A stretch of DNA of 8,516 nucleotides from an uncultured Selenomonadaceae bacterium (GCA_905236785.1 CAJOQC010000190.1:1-8516), one strand, 5' to 3'. Positions 1 to 6,552 are shown, counted from the stretch's first letter. Notes: a model not told the origin generated them from the sequence alone. A program made the numbers and translations.

Positions 1-143
1 GGGCATCTCTAAAAACTCTTTTTTGAACTCCTCCCGTCGGCTACGCCGACACCCTCCTCCAAGAGGAGGGCTGATTTTAAGCCTCCCCTGAAAGGGGAGG
101 TGGCAGCCCGCAGGGCTGACGGAGGGAGGTTTTAGAGGTTGCC
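1..143 (-). repeat. Hairpin-rich MITE-like repeat, long copy
   Basis: The ends are imperfect inverted repeats: positions 1-14 (gggcatctctaaaa) pair with 130-143 (ttttagaggttgcc), 11 of 14 matching. Between them are four consecutive perfect stem-loops, each with a 3-nt loop: 36-50 (6-bp stem), 52-70 (8-bp stem), 82-100 (8-bp stem) and 104-118 (6-bp stem). A shorter copy in the opposite orientation is at 4113-4209. No open reading frame fits inside, so this is a non-autonomous element or a structured intergenic repeat. It starts 9 nt after the stop codon of the HPt gene and may affect the 3' end of that operon's mRNA. The left edge is at the window boundary, so the true end could extend further, and no target-site duplication can be judged. 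Confidence 0.75.
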
Positions 144-152
144 TTCAGTCGT

Positions 153-548
153 TTACTGTATTTCCTTGCCCAATAAAGCGCAAAATTCTTCGTATAGCTT
201 TAACAATTCGCCGTGATTTGCTTTTATGTAATCAACAAACGTTGTTTTGTCGTCTTCGTTTGCGGCGGCGTAGTCTTTGCCCGCCTGCTCCATACTTTTG
301 GCCAAGTCGGAGAGTTTTTTGCCGCCTAAGGTCAGGGAACTTGACTTTAGACCATGGGCAAAGGTGGTGTAATTTTTCCAATCTTCTTCGGCAAAAGCAC
401 TCGTGAGGTTATTGGTGACAACAGAGCGTTGCTCAAGGAAGTTTTTCGCCACCTCCCGCAACAAATCCTCGTCGTCACCGCTGTACATCAAGGCCGTCCT
501 GCGGTCAAAAACCGGCAAACCATTGCCGTAATTTTTTTTTATCATCAT
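153..548 (-). CDS. Stand-alone HPt (histidine phosphotransfer) domain protein
   Basis: A 131-residue cytoplasmic protein made almost wholly of one HPt four-helix domain. Such domains carry a phosphoryl group between receiver domains in multistep phosphorelays. The phospho-acceptor is the His in AHGLKSSSLTLGG (His65 from the start used here). This matches the HPt pattern H-x-L-K-x-x-S followed by a small, Gly-rich stretch. There is no kinase or receiver domain in the same chain. I chose the ATG at 546-548 because a GGAG lies 9 nt upstream (558-561); a TTG 15 nt further up would extend the reading frame but would overlap that site. The gene follows the REC-HD-GYP gene by 17 nt and is the last of the cluster, so the neighbouring receiver is an obvious candidate partner (inference). 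The cognate hybrid kinase is not in the window. Confidence 0.88.
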   Translation of the reverse strand: MMIKKNYGNGLPVFDRRTALMYSGDDEDLLREVAKNFLEQRSVVTNNLTSAFAEEDWKNYTTFAHGLKSSSLTLGGKKLSDLAKSMEQAGKDYAAANEDDKTTFVDYIKANHGELLKLYEEFCALLGKEIQ

Positions 549-557
549 AAAACCAAT

Positions 558-561
558 CTCC
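558..561 (-). promoter_or_regulatory. Ribosome binding site of the HPt gene
   Basis: GGAG on the minus strand, 9 nt before the ATG at 548. It decides that start over the in-frame TTG at 563, which would lie upstream of the site. Confidence 0.6.
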
Positions 562-565
562 AATA

Positions 566-1648
566 TCAGCCGTCATGCTCTAAGGGTTTTTCTTCATGGG
601 AATGATCGCCCTGCATTACAAAGTTTACGTCCTCGTCAATCATGCGGAGCATGATTTCGGCAAAACGTGCGTCAAATTGCAAGCCGCGTCCCTTTTCAAT
701 TTCGCTGCGTACTTTTTCTTGAGGAAGTGTGTTGCGGTAACTGCGCTTGCTTGTCATGGCATCGTAAGCATCCGCCACGGCGATTATTCGAGCCATTTCG
801 GGAATGCGCTCCCCGGCAAGCCCGTCGGGGTAGCCCCTGCCGTCGTAGCGTTCATGATGCGAACGCGCCCCCACTGCCAACTCCGGGAACTCCACAATGG
901 TTTGCAAAATATTCGCGCCTATGACCGTGTGGGATTTTATGGTGCTGTATTCTTCGTCCGTAAGTCGGGAGGTTTTGTTGATTATCTCAAGGGGTATGCC
1001 GATTTTGCCTATGTCATGCAAAAGCCCCATGTAATAAATCCTTTGCACCTGCTCGCCGGAATATCCGGCGCGGGCGGCTATGGTCCTTGAGTATTCGGCA
1101 ACCCGCAGACTGTGGCCGCTCGTGTACTTATCCTTGGCATCAATCGCCTTTACCAACGCCAAGACCGTTTCTTCAAAAAGCCGTTCGCTGGCCAACAGCC
1201 GCGACTCGGCAAGCTCCGTTTGCCGTTCCACTTCGCTTTTTAGGTTATTTTGCAAATATTCGTATTGCAACACTCGCTGAATACGAAGAATTATAACCGT
1301 GGGGACGAAAGGTTTTCGGATAAAATCCGTTGCGCCCAAGGCGAACCCTTCCGCCTCAAGCTCGGGATCCATGTCGCTGGTCATTATGATGACGGGCAAA
1401 TCGTTGAGGTCTTGGCGGCTTCTTATGCGTCGCAAAACTTCAAAGCCGTCCATATAGGGCATATTTATGTCCAAAAGCACCAGCCCGTAAGTGCTTGCCG
1501 ACAAATACTTTAGCCCTTCTTCACCGCTGTTCGCGCAGGTGAGTTTCACGTCCTTGCCCAAGATAAGCTCAAGGCGTTTTAGGTTGTTGGCGTCGTCGTC
1601 AATCGCCAAAATGCGCGGCCTTATGCCGCCGTATTTCAAATTTGCCAT
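566..1648 (-). CDS. Response regulator with HD-GYP c-di-GMP phosphodiesterase domain
   Basis: A 360-residue cytoplasmic two-domain regulator. Residues about 10-125 form a receiver domain: acidic cluster DDD at 17-19, phospho-acceptor Asp60 in LLDINMP, Thr90 and Lys112 (RKPF). A helical, probably coiled-coil linker follows (about 128-160). The HD-GYP domain then shows the HD pair in LLHDIGKIGIP (His211, Asp212), His240, HHERYDGRGYP (His264, His265, GYP at 272-274) and VADAYDAMTSKRSYR. All signature metal- and substrate-binding motifs are present, so it should hydrolyse c-di-GMP under phosphorylation control (family knowledge). The start is the ATG at 1648, which has GGAG 5 nt upstream. The longer frame to 1669 would overlap the HAD gene and put the binding site inside the coding region. 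It sits between the HAD and HPt genes in one cluster. Confidence 0.93.
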   Translation of the reverse strand: MANLKYGGIRPRILAIDDDANNLKRLELILGKDVKLTCANSGEEGLKYLSASTYGLVLLDINMPYMDGFEVLRRIRSRQDLNDLPVIIMTSDMDPELEAEGFALGATDFIRKPFVPTVIILRIQRVLQYEYLQNNLKSEVERQTELAESRLLASERLFEETVLALVKAIDAKDKYTSGHSLRVAEYSRTIAARAGYSGEQVQRIYYMGLLHDIGKIGIPLEIINKTSRLTDEEYSTIKSHTVIGANILQTIVEFPELAVGARSHHERYDGRGYPDGLAGERIPEMARIIAVADAYDAMTSKRSYRNTLPQEKVRSEIEKGRGLQFDARFAEIMLRMIDEDVNFVMQGDHSHEEKPLEHDG

Positions 1649-1653
1649 GATAG

Positions 1654-1659
1654 CTCCTC
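1654..1659 (-). promoter_or_regulatory. Ribosome binding site overlapping a stop codon
   Basis: GAGGAG on the minus strand shares its first base with the TAG stop codon of the HAD gene (1661-1659) and lies 5 nt before the ATG at 1648. This arrangement suggests translational coupling of the HAD and HD-GYP genes. Confidence 0.65.
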
Positions 1660-2309
1660 TAAATTTCACCGCGCTTTATGGCAGCGCAGGCCGCCCCCAA
1701 AGAGGGATATATCGCTAAAGCAAGTTTCTTCGTTTCTTCGTCGGGTTGCACTTGGTCGGGGATCATTATCGCCGCGCAATTTGCCGCCGCCGCCGCATGA
1801 ATGCCGTTTATGCTGTCCTCAAACACATAACACTCTTGTGGCAAAAGTTGCAAAAGCTCCGCCGCCTTTATGAAAATATCCGGCGCGGGCTTGCCATGCT
1901 CCACCTCCTCGCCGCTTAGTAACACCGCAAATTCTTCGACTATCCCCGCCTTGCTTAAATTTTTTCGTATCACATCGGGCGGCGAACTGCTGGCAACAGC
2001 CATGGGAACGTGGTTTTCTTTGAAGAAGGCAAGTATTTCCTTAACATTCGGCATAAGGTCAATCTTTTCGGCGGTTTTCTTGAGGACATAATCAACAACC
2101 CGCTCCACATATTTGCGCGCATCCACCTTTGGATAAAACTCATGGAGAATTTCTTCCATTTTTGGGCCAGATGCGCCGCTCACCGCCCGAGGAAGTTCAC
2201 GGCTCGGTGTTTCCCCGAATTCTTCGGCCACATTGTACCATCCTTCTTGATAAAGCCGCTCCGTGTCCAAAAGCGTGCCGTCCATATCAAAAATTGCGCC
2301 TTTTAGCAT
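1659..2309 (-). CDS. HAD-superfamily hydrolase, beta-phosphoglucomutase-like
   Basis: A 216-residue cytoplasmic enzyme of the usual length for this subfamily. Motif I is FDMDGTLLDT with nucleophile Asp8 and acid/base Asp10. A helical cap follows at about 16-82, then motif II (ASSS, Ser107), motif III Lys140 in HGKPAPD, and motif IV FEDSING with Glu164 and Asp165 binding Mg2+. The family contains beta-phosphoglucomutases and small sugar-phosphate phosphatases. The cap sequence does not let me say which, so the substrate is unknown. The ATG at 2309 has only a weak upstream AAAGG at about 10 nt. The gene starts 27 nt after the chemoreceptor gene and runs into the binding site of the HD-GYP gene. 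A metabolic-looking HAD enzyme in a signalling cluster is unusual; it might act on a signalling phosphate compound or merely be co-transcribed. Confidence 0.9.
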   Translation of the reverse strand: MLKGAIFDMDGTLLDTERLYQEGWYNVAEEFGETPSRELPRAVSGASGPKMEEILHEFYPKVDARKYVERVVDYVLKKTAEKIDLMPNVKEILAFFKENHVPMAVASSSPPDVIRKNLSKAGIVEEFAVLLSGEEVEHGKPAPDIFIKAAELLQLLPQECYVFEDSINGIHAAAAANCAAIMIPDQVQPDEETKKLALAIYPSLGAACAAIKRGEI

Positions 2310-2336
2310 TATCCATCAGCCTTTCAACGTAAAACA

Positions 2337-4046
2337 TTAAACCTTAAACTTGGCCACTTCTTCGGATAGCCGTTTTGCCCCTTCTTCGGATTCATTCATC
2401 TGCTGCAAAATCTCTTGATATTTGTCCGCCATAACCGTGACGGTTTCGGCAATTTTGGTGTTGCCCACCGCGCCCTCGTGGGTTGCCTTGGTTATTTCGT
2501 CCATGGCTTGGTTCATGGTCTCAACGGCGTTTATAAGGTCGCGGGAGGCGCGATTTGTCTCGACGGCAAAACGGTTTAGGTATTCGGCATCCTTTTGGTA
2601 ATCGGCGGCTGTTTTGCCCATAGCTTCGTAATCGGCGTTTACGGTGCTGTCGATAAATTGCAAAATATCAAAGGCACCTTGGGAAAGATTTTCCACCGCG
2701 CTTATAACTTGACTTGTAAGCCCCTGTATTTTTTCAGCCGTGCCATGGGACTGTTCGGCAAGTTTTCGCACTTCGTCGGCCACAACGGCAAAGCCGCGCC
2801 CATGTTCGCCGGCTCGCGCCGCTTCAATGGCCGCGTTCAGCGCAAGAAGGTTCGTCTGCTCGGCAATATCCGTTATATCGCCGGTCAAAACATTGATATT
2901 GCCCACAACTTTGGCAGAATCTATGGCTTTTTCCAAAGAATTTTTGGTGTTTGTATAAATTTCTTCTGCCTTTTTCACCGACACGCCGGTTTTGTTCCGT
3001 AACCCTTGGGCGCGCTGATTTATTTCTTCGGTGTAACTTTCGCTCTGGGCGGCTCTGTCCGCCGATTGGCGTATATCTTCACGCAGTTTGTCGCTTAAAG
3101 TTTGCATATTGACGGTGGAGGCGGCCGTTTCTTCCATGCCCGCCGCCATTTCTTGGGTCACCGCGCTCATGTCTTGGGTGTCGGAATTTAGACTCTTTAG
3201 AAGTTCCTGCACCCTTCCTACCATTTCGTTGCTCTTTTCGGCCTGTTCGCCCACGTTCTTTATTATGCCCCGCAAAGAAGTTTGCATTTTGTAAAGTGCC
3301 GCTGCAACAGCTCCCACTTCGTCGCGACGGTGTGTAAGTTCTTCGGGCAGGGGCTTTGTGAGGTCGCCGTCGGCCACGGTGTTTAGGGACTGCACCGCCA
3401 AAGCAAGGGGTGCGCCGATGTTGTTGGCGATAACAAGAGCGGCGGTTATGGCAAATATAAGCCCCAATACGATTATAACGGCGAATATTTTAAGCGAATG
3501 ATTGTAATACTCGTTGTTGGTTTCAAAGAGCATTTTGCCCTGCGCCACATTGTCCGGCGTGAGGGCGGCCAAGTCCGACGCGATTATGTTTACGCTTGAC
3601 AAATTTTCAAAGAGTTTTATCCGCTCGGCCGGCGTGTCGCCTAAGGTGCTTGTTTCTTTTATCTTGCTTTTGACTTCGTCGATGTGTTTATGCAGGTCTT
3701 CAACGGTTTTTTGTGATTTTTCGCCGCGAGTTATCTCCTTTAACTTGTCTGCGTCCCCTTTAATGCTGTCCAAACGCCCCAAAATATCGTTTTGAAGCAC
3801 CGTCGGATCGAGGGAACTTTTGCCCGACAACAGAAGATAGGGAACATTGACGCTTATAACCCGCAGGTGATTGTTGGCATCGTTAAGATACTGCGTAGCC
3901 ATTAGATTATAACTGTACATATCGTCGATGGACTGCTTGGCTTTGGCGTTAAAGAATATCCCCACCGCCGCCACGACGGCGATTATAACAAGCATCAACA
4001 TCGACAGCAACAAAATTTTTGTTTTTACCGCCATATTTTCCAGCAA
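2337..4046 (-). CDS. Methyl-accepting chemotaxis protein (four-helix-bundle sensor)
   Basis: A 569-residue inner-membrane chemoreceptor. TM1 is at about 11-31. A helical extracytoplasmic sensor of about 150 residues follows, of the four-helix-bundle type, with no PAS or Cache features that I can see. TM2 is at about 186-206, then a HAMP region (about 207-262), then the long cytoplasmic helical hairpin. The highly conserved signalling tip [19 protein letters not shown] is at 396-414, followed by [18 protein letters not shown]. The tip would contact CheA and CheW, neither of which is encoded here. No CheR-tethering pentapeptide is seen at the C-terminus. I chose the TTG at 4046 because GGAGG lies 9 nt upstream; a TTG at 4064 would put that site inside the gene, and an ATG at 4034 is further than usual. 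It is the first gene of the signalling cluster and is preceded by its own promoter candidate and a repeat element. Confidence 0.94.
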   Translation of the reverse strand: MLENMAVKTKILLLSMLMLVIIAVVAAVGIFFNAKAKQSIDDMYSYNLMATQYLNDANNHLRVISVNVPYLLLSGKSSLDPTVLQNDILGRLDSIKGDADKLKEITRGEKSQKTVEDLHKHIDEVKSKIKETSTLGDTPAERIKLFENLSSVNIIASDLAALTPDNVAQGKMLFETNNEYYNHSLKIFAVIIVLGLIFAITAALVIANNIGAPLALAVQSLNTVADGDLTKPLPEELTHRRDEVGAVAAALYKMQTSLRGIIKNVGEQAEKSNEMVGRVQELLKSLNSDTQDMSAVTQEMAAGMEETAASTVNMQTLSDKLREDIRQSADRAAQSESYTEEINQRAQGLRNKTGVSVKKAEEIYTNTKNSLEKAIDSAKVVGNINVLTGDITDIAEQTNLLALNAAIEAARAGEHGRGFAVVADEVRKLAEQSHGTAEKIQGLTSQVISAVENLSQGAFDILQFIDSTVNADYEAMGKTAADYQKDAEYLNRFAVETNRASRDLINAVETMNQAMDEITKATHEGAVGNTKIAETVTVMADKYQEILQQMNESEEGAKRLSEEVAKFKV

Positions 4047-4055
4047 ATTGCTCAA

Positions 4056-4060
4056 CCTCC
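4056..4060 (-). promoter_or_regulatory. Ribosome binding site of the chemoreceptor gene
   Basis: GGAGG on the minus strand, 9 nt before a TTG codon at 4046. It indicates a non-AUG start for the chemoreceptor. Confidence 0.6.
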
Positions 4061-4076
4061 GCAACCGATACTATTC

Positions 4077-4106
4077 TTTATACTACCTTCAACTATAATC
4101 GGACAA
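4077..4106 (-). promoter_or_regulatory. Candidate housekeeping promoter of the chemoreceptor cluster
   Basis: On the minus strand, TTGTCC (4106-4101) and TATAAA (4082-4077) are separated by 18 nt. Transcription would begin near 4070, leaving a short leader that holds the GGAGG. The -35 box lies only 6 nt from the end of the repeat element at 4113. Confidence 0.4.
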
Positions 4107-4112
4107 TTTTAA

Positions 4113-4209
4113 GGCAACCTCTAAAAACTCTCTCCGTCAGCCATCCTCTTGGACGAGGGCGTCGGCATAGCCGACGTGAGGAGGTATAAAAGCGAATCTT
4201 TAGAGATAC
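4113..4209 (+). repeat. Hairpin-rich MITE-like repeat, short copy
   Basis: This is an inverted, shorter copy of the element at 1-143. It begins ggcaacctctaaaa (4113-4126) and ends in ctttagagatac (4198-4209), matching the two ends of the long copy read on the other strand. It keeps the 6-bp stem gtcggc/gccgac perfectly (4161-4175), with the loop changed by one base. The neighbouring 8-bp stem is decayed (about 4145-4158), and the segment holding the other two hairpins is absent. It sits between the binding-protein gene and the chemoreceptor gene, and with its flanks fills nearly all of the 198-nt gap at 4047-4244. Confidence 0.72.
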
Positions 4210-4225
4210 ATCTAATTGAAGAGCC

Positions 4226-4241
4226 GCAAGCTGACGCTTGC
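4226..4241. other. Short GC hairpin at the 3' end of the binding-protein gene
   Basis: gcaagc and gcttgc form a perfect 6-bp stem around a tgac loop. It begins 3 nt past the stop codon of the minus-strand binding-protein gene. The T-rich stretch (4242-4250) lies on the plus-strand side, so it is terminator-like for plus-strand transcripts. On the minus strand the hairpin lacks a following U-tract. It could protect the 3' end of the mRNA or block transcription from the left. Confidence 0.35.
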
Positions 4242-4244
4242 TTT

Positions 4245-5192
4245 TTATTTAGAAAATTGATCGATGTTTTCTTTGGTAACGGACGCAAAAGGCACAGTCA
4301 CGCCCGAGCCCATCTTGCCGCTTTTTTGCAAGGACACGATTATGTCAACCGCGCCTTCGGCCTGTCCTTTGGCATCTTGTTTTACCGTTTGCGCCATTTC
4401 GCCCTTTTGTATGGCGTTTAATGCGTCGTCCGTGGCATCAACGCCGGAGACGATTGTTCCGTCTAAACGCCCCGCCGCCTTTAAGGCCGCCACCGCGCCC
4501 AAGGCCATCTCGTCGTTGCCCGCCGCAACGCCGTTTATCTGCGGAAAAATCGAAAGCCACACGGACATTATTTTCATAGCCTCGGCGCGGCTATAGTCCC
4601 CGTCCATCATGCTCAAAAGTTTTACGTCCGGCCGCGCCTTTAGGCAACTTTCGGAAAAACCTTCCCAGCGTTTTTGTGCGCCGCTTTGGGAGGCCGAACC
4701 TTCGATATACACCACCGTGGCGTTTTGGGGCAAATGCTCCTTAAAGTATTCTCCTTGAAGACGCCCCGCTTCCAAATCGTCGGAGTAAACCCCGGCGTAT
4801 TCGCCGCCGTTTAAGTCGCGGTTTAGAGCTACGACGGAAATGCCCGCCTCGTTGGCCTTTTCAATCGCCGGCACAATGCCGCTGCCATCGACGGCCAAAA
4901 TAACTATTGCATCAAACTTTTTGTCAATCATTTCTTTTACTTGGTCGGTTTGTAAACTGCCGTCGCCTTGGGCATCGTAAAACTCCACGTTGATGCCCGA
5001 AGATGCGGCCTTATCGGCAAAGGCGTTCTTTATCATCATACCGAAAGCATCGTTGTCGTTGTGATTGGCGTAGGCCACGGTAAAGCCGCTTTTGCCGCCG
5101 CTGTTGTCATGCCAAAAGTTATAGCCCAAATATCCGCCGATAACGCAAACCACCACCGCCGCGATTATCGCCGTCAAGTTTCTGCCATTCAT
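4245..5192 (-). CDS. Membrane-anchored sugar-type periplasmic binding protein
   Basis: A 315-residue type I periplasmic binding protein of the ribose/galactose group (RbsB/MglB-like). Residues 6-26 form a single hydrophobic segment after a short basic start. Cys16 is preceded by Val-Val-Val, which does not fit a lipobox, and no clear signal peptidase I site follows, so it is probably tethered by an uncleaved anchor. The two-lobed fold follows. Likely ligand contacts are Asn124-Arg125 (ALNRDL), Arg175 in the GAQKRWEGF stretch, Asn226-Asp227 in GNDEMALGA, and Asp252 in SGVDATDDAL. The sugar cannot be named. The ATG at 5192 has GGAG 6 nt upstream; the TTG at 5210 would put that site inside the gene. 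It lies 27 nt after the FakA-like gene and is probably co-transcribed. No ABC permease or ATPase is present, so it may serve an unlinked transporter or present ligand to the next gene's chemoreceptor (inference). Confidence 0.9.
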   Translation of the reverse strand: MNGRNLTAIIAAVVVCVIGGYLGYNFWHDNSGGKSGFTVAYANHNDNDAFGMMIKNAFADKAASSGINVEFYDAQGDGSLQTDQVKEMIDKKFDAIVILAVDGSGIVPAIEKANEAGISVVALNRDLNGGEYAGVYSDDLEAGRLQGEYFKEHLPQNATVVYIEGSASQSGAQKRWEGFSESCLKARPDVKLLSMMDGDYSRAEAMKIMSVWLSIFPQINGVAAGNDEMALGAVAALKAAGRLDGTIVSGVDATDDALNAIQKGEMAQTVKQDAKGQAEGAVDIIVSLQKSGKMGSGVTVPFASVTKENIDQFSK

Positions 5193-5198
5193 AAAAAA

Positions 5199-5202
5199 CT
5201 CC
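5199..5202 (-). promoter_or_regulatory. Ribosome binding site of the binding-protein gene
   Basis: GGAG on the minus strand, 6 nt before the ATG at 5192. It rules out the upstream in-frame TTG at 5210 as the main start. Confidence 0.6.
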
Positions 5203-5219
5203 ACTCCCAAATAAAATTT

Positions 5220-6476
5220 TTAATTTTGACCTCTCTTTTGCATAATTTCGGCGTTTTCCTTTGCGCTAAGGCCGGTGTCAAAGGCTCTTAACGCCGCAAG
5301 TTCCTTTTTGTGTTCGTCAAGAAGAACCAACTCGACCCTGTTGCCAAGAAGCCGTTTTGCTTCCTTAAAGACCAAATGATAATTTTCGCAAGCGGCCACA
5401 AGAACATAACTTGCGGCAATATCGCTATGCGCCGCGCTCACAAGTTCCGCAACCGACGGGCAACAGCGCGGGCTGCCATGGACTATTACCGACGCGCCAG
5501 CCTCTTGCAATTCCTCGGCCGCTTTATCATCTTCCGCCACCGCGAGGGCGGCAACTTTCATAATGGCGTTGTTTACTCCCAAGGCATGGGTTTCGGACAT
5601 ATTGGTGATGCGTATATCCCGCAAAGGCCCCCAGCCTGTGGCCTGTTCCAAAACGCCGCCTGCGTGGTCGGTGTGAATGTGGACGCGAACGCCGTCCTCT
5701 TGCGGTTCGATAAGCGCAAAACTGCCGTATTCTTTAAGCTGTGTTTCAAGGCTCGTTATGTCTAATTTGGTGTTTTTCACCTTAAAAATAACGCAGTATG
5801 GTTTTACCACGTCTTGTCGCGGGTCGGGCATATCACGATGCCGCGCATTAAGCCCCAAGGACAGGCTCACGGCGGGAGAAACAAAATTCCCGTCCAAGCC
5901 CTTTAGACACCCGGACATAAATGACAACATTATTGTTGCGCCGGCATCTTTTTCCGCCTTTTGGACATAAGAAGTTTCGCCGGCGTTGTAGGCCGCCGTC
6001 AAAATTTCCGTTATGGTTTCGTTGTTGCGTACTGAATGATACGCGCCTTTGGCCACGGCTTTGGCCGCCGTAATAAAGGAACGATCCGGACGGTCGGGGA
6101 TTATTCTTTGAGCATACAAAACCCCGTATTGAAACGCTTTGCCAAACTCCGAGGATGTAGCGTCGTATTTGCCGATTAAACCTTTGGCTATGCCGCGAAA
6201 AAGTTGCGCCAAGACAACGCCGGCATTGCCGCGTGCGCCGAATATCGCCGCCGTCGCCACCCGACGGGCAAGCCCCCCCAAGCTGTCATCCTTAACGTCC
6301 GCAAGGGGCATAATCGCCGCGCCCATGGTGCGAAGGATATGTGTTCCGGCAAGTTCGCCGCTTCCCGTGAGGGAATTTATTTTTTCGTATTCAAGGAGAA
6401 GTTCGCTGTACGCGCCGGCCACCATTCGCTTAAAATCGCCGCCGGTTATAACTTCCATATTGTTGTTTTCGTTCAT
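5220..6476 (-). CDS. Degenerate DAK2/FakA-family protein, probably not an active kinase
   Basis: A 418-residue cytoplasmic relative of FakA, the ATP-binding subunit of fatty acid kinase, which works with a DegV-type lipid carrier (FakB). The family order is kept. An N-terminal DAK2 (DhaL-like) domain covers about 12-205 and has GARGNAGVVLAQLFRG at 80-95. The middle domain has PYC (Cys228) and VHIHTD (His266, His268), then RITNMSETHA. The start of the FakA C-terminal domain reaches LLDEHKKELAALRAFD. Two things are odd. Where active members carry the Mg-binding DGDTGTNM motif, this protein reads GELAGTHI (residues 40-47), so both Asp are gone; the later D-x-G-G motif reads DAGA. It also stops about 125 residues before the usual FakA C-terminus (about 550 aa). 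The ATG at 6476 has AGAGG 7 nt upstream. No FakB/DegV gene is in the window. A regulatory or scaffold role is possible. Confidence 0.85.
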   Translation of the reverse strand: MNENNNMEVITGGDFKRMVAGAYSELLLEYEKINSLTGSGELAGTHILRTMGAAIMPLADVKDDSLGGLARRVATAAIFGARGNAGVVLAQLFRGIAKGLIGKYDATSSEFGKAFQYGVLYAQRIIPDRPDRSFITAAKAVAKGAYHSVRNNETITEILTAAYNAGETSYVQKAEKDAGATIMLSFMSGCLKGLDGNFVSPAVSLSLGLNARHRDMPDPRQDVVKPYCVIFKVKNTKLDITSLETQLKEYGSFALIEPQEDGVRVHIHTDHAGGVLEQATGWGPLRDIRITNMSETHALGVNNAIMKVAALAVAEDDKAAEELQEAGASVIVHGSPRCCPSVAELVSAAHSDIAASYVLVAACENYHLVFKEAKRLLGNRVELVLLDEHKKELAALRAFDTGLSAKENAEIMQKRGQN

Positions 6477-6546
6477 TGTTTCGCCTCTTCACCGATAAAA
6501 ATACATCGTTGGTTTTAATATTCGCGAAATAAATTAAATAACCTCT

Positions 6547-6552
6547 ATTGTA
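6547..6552 (-). promoter_or_regulatory. Candidate -10 box for the FakA-like gene
   Basis: TACAAT on the minus strand, a good -10 match, about 70 nt before the ATG at 6476. The -35 region is poor. It abuts the inverted repeat at 6553-6583, which would occupy the spacer and -35 region. Confidence 0.35.

Noticed and set aside
1..143. CRISPR-like or tandem repeat array
   Set aside because: The four hairpins differ in sequence and there are no equal-length spacers between identical repeats. It is one structured element, with a second copy elsewhere.
1..143. Intrinsic terminator of the signalling operon
   Set aside because: Read on the minus strand, none of the four GC-rich hairpins is followed by a continuous U-tract at the right distance, so I annotate it as a repeat rather than as a terminator.
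596..1090. A 164-codon plus-strand open frame across the HD-GYP gene
   Set aside because: It is antisense to the conserved HD and GYP motifs, has no recognisable domain, and mirrors the codon bias of the real gene.
1649..1669. Extended N-terminus of the HD-GYP regulator starting at the ATG at 1669
   Set aside because: It would overlap the HAD gene and contain the GAGGAG that is well placed for the ATG at 1648.
4095..4121. Possible sigma-28 (flagellar) promoter for the chemoreceptor, suggested by CCGATTAT
   Set aside because: No TAAA lies at the required 14-16 nt upstream; those positions read GAGG or AGAG. The housekeeping-type boxes fit better.
5136..5192. Lipoprotein signal on the binding protein
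   Set aside because: The only cysteine in the hydrophobic segment is preceded by Val-Val-Val rather than a small residue at -1, so it does not fit a lipobox.
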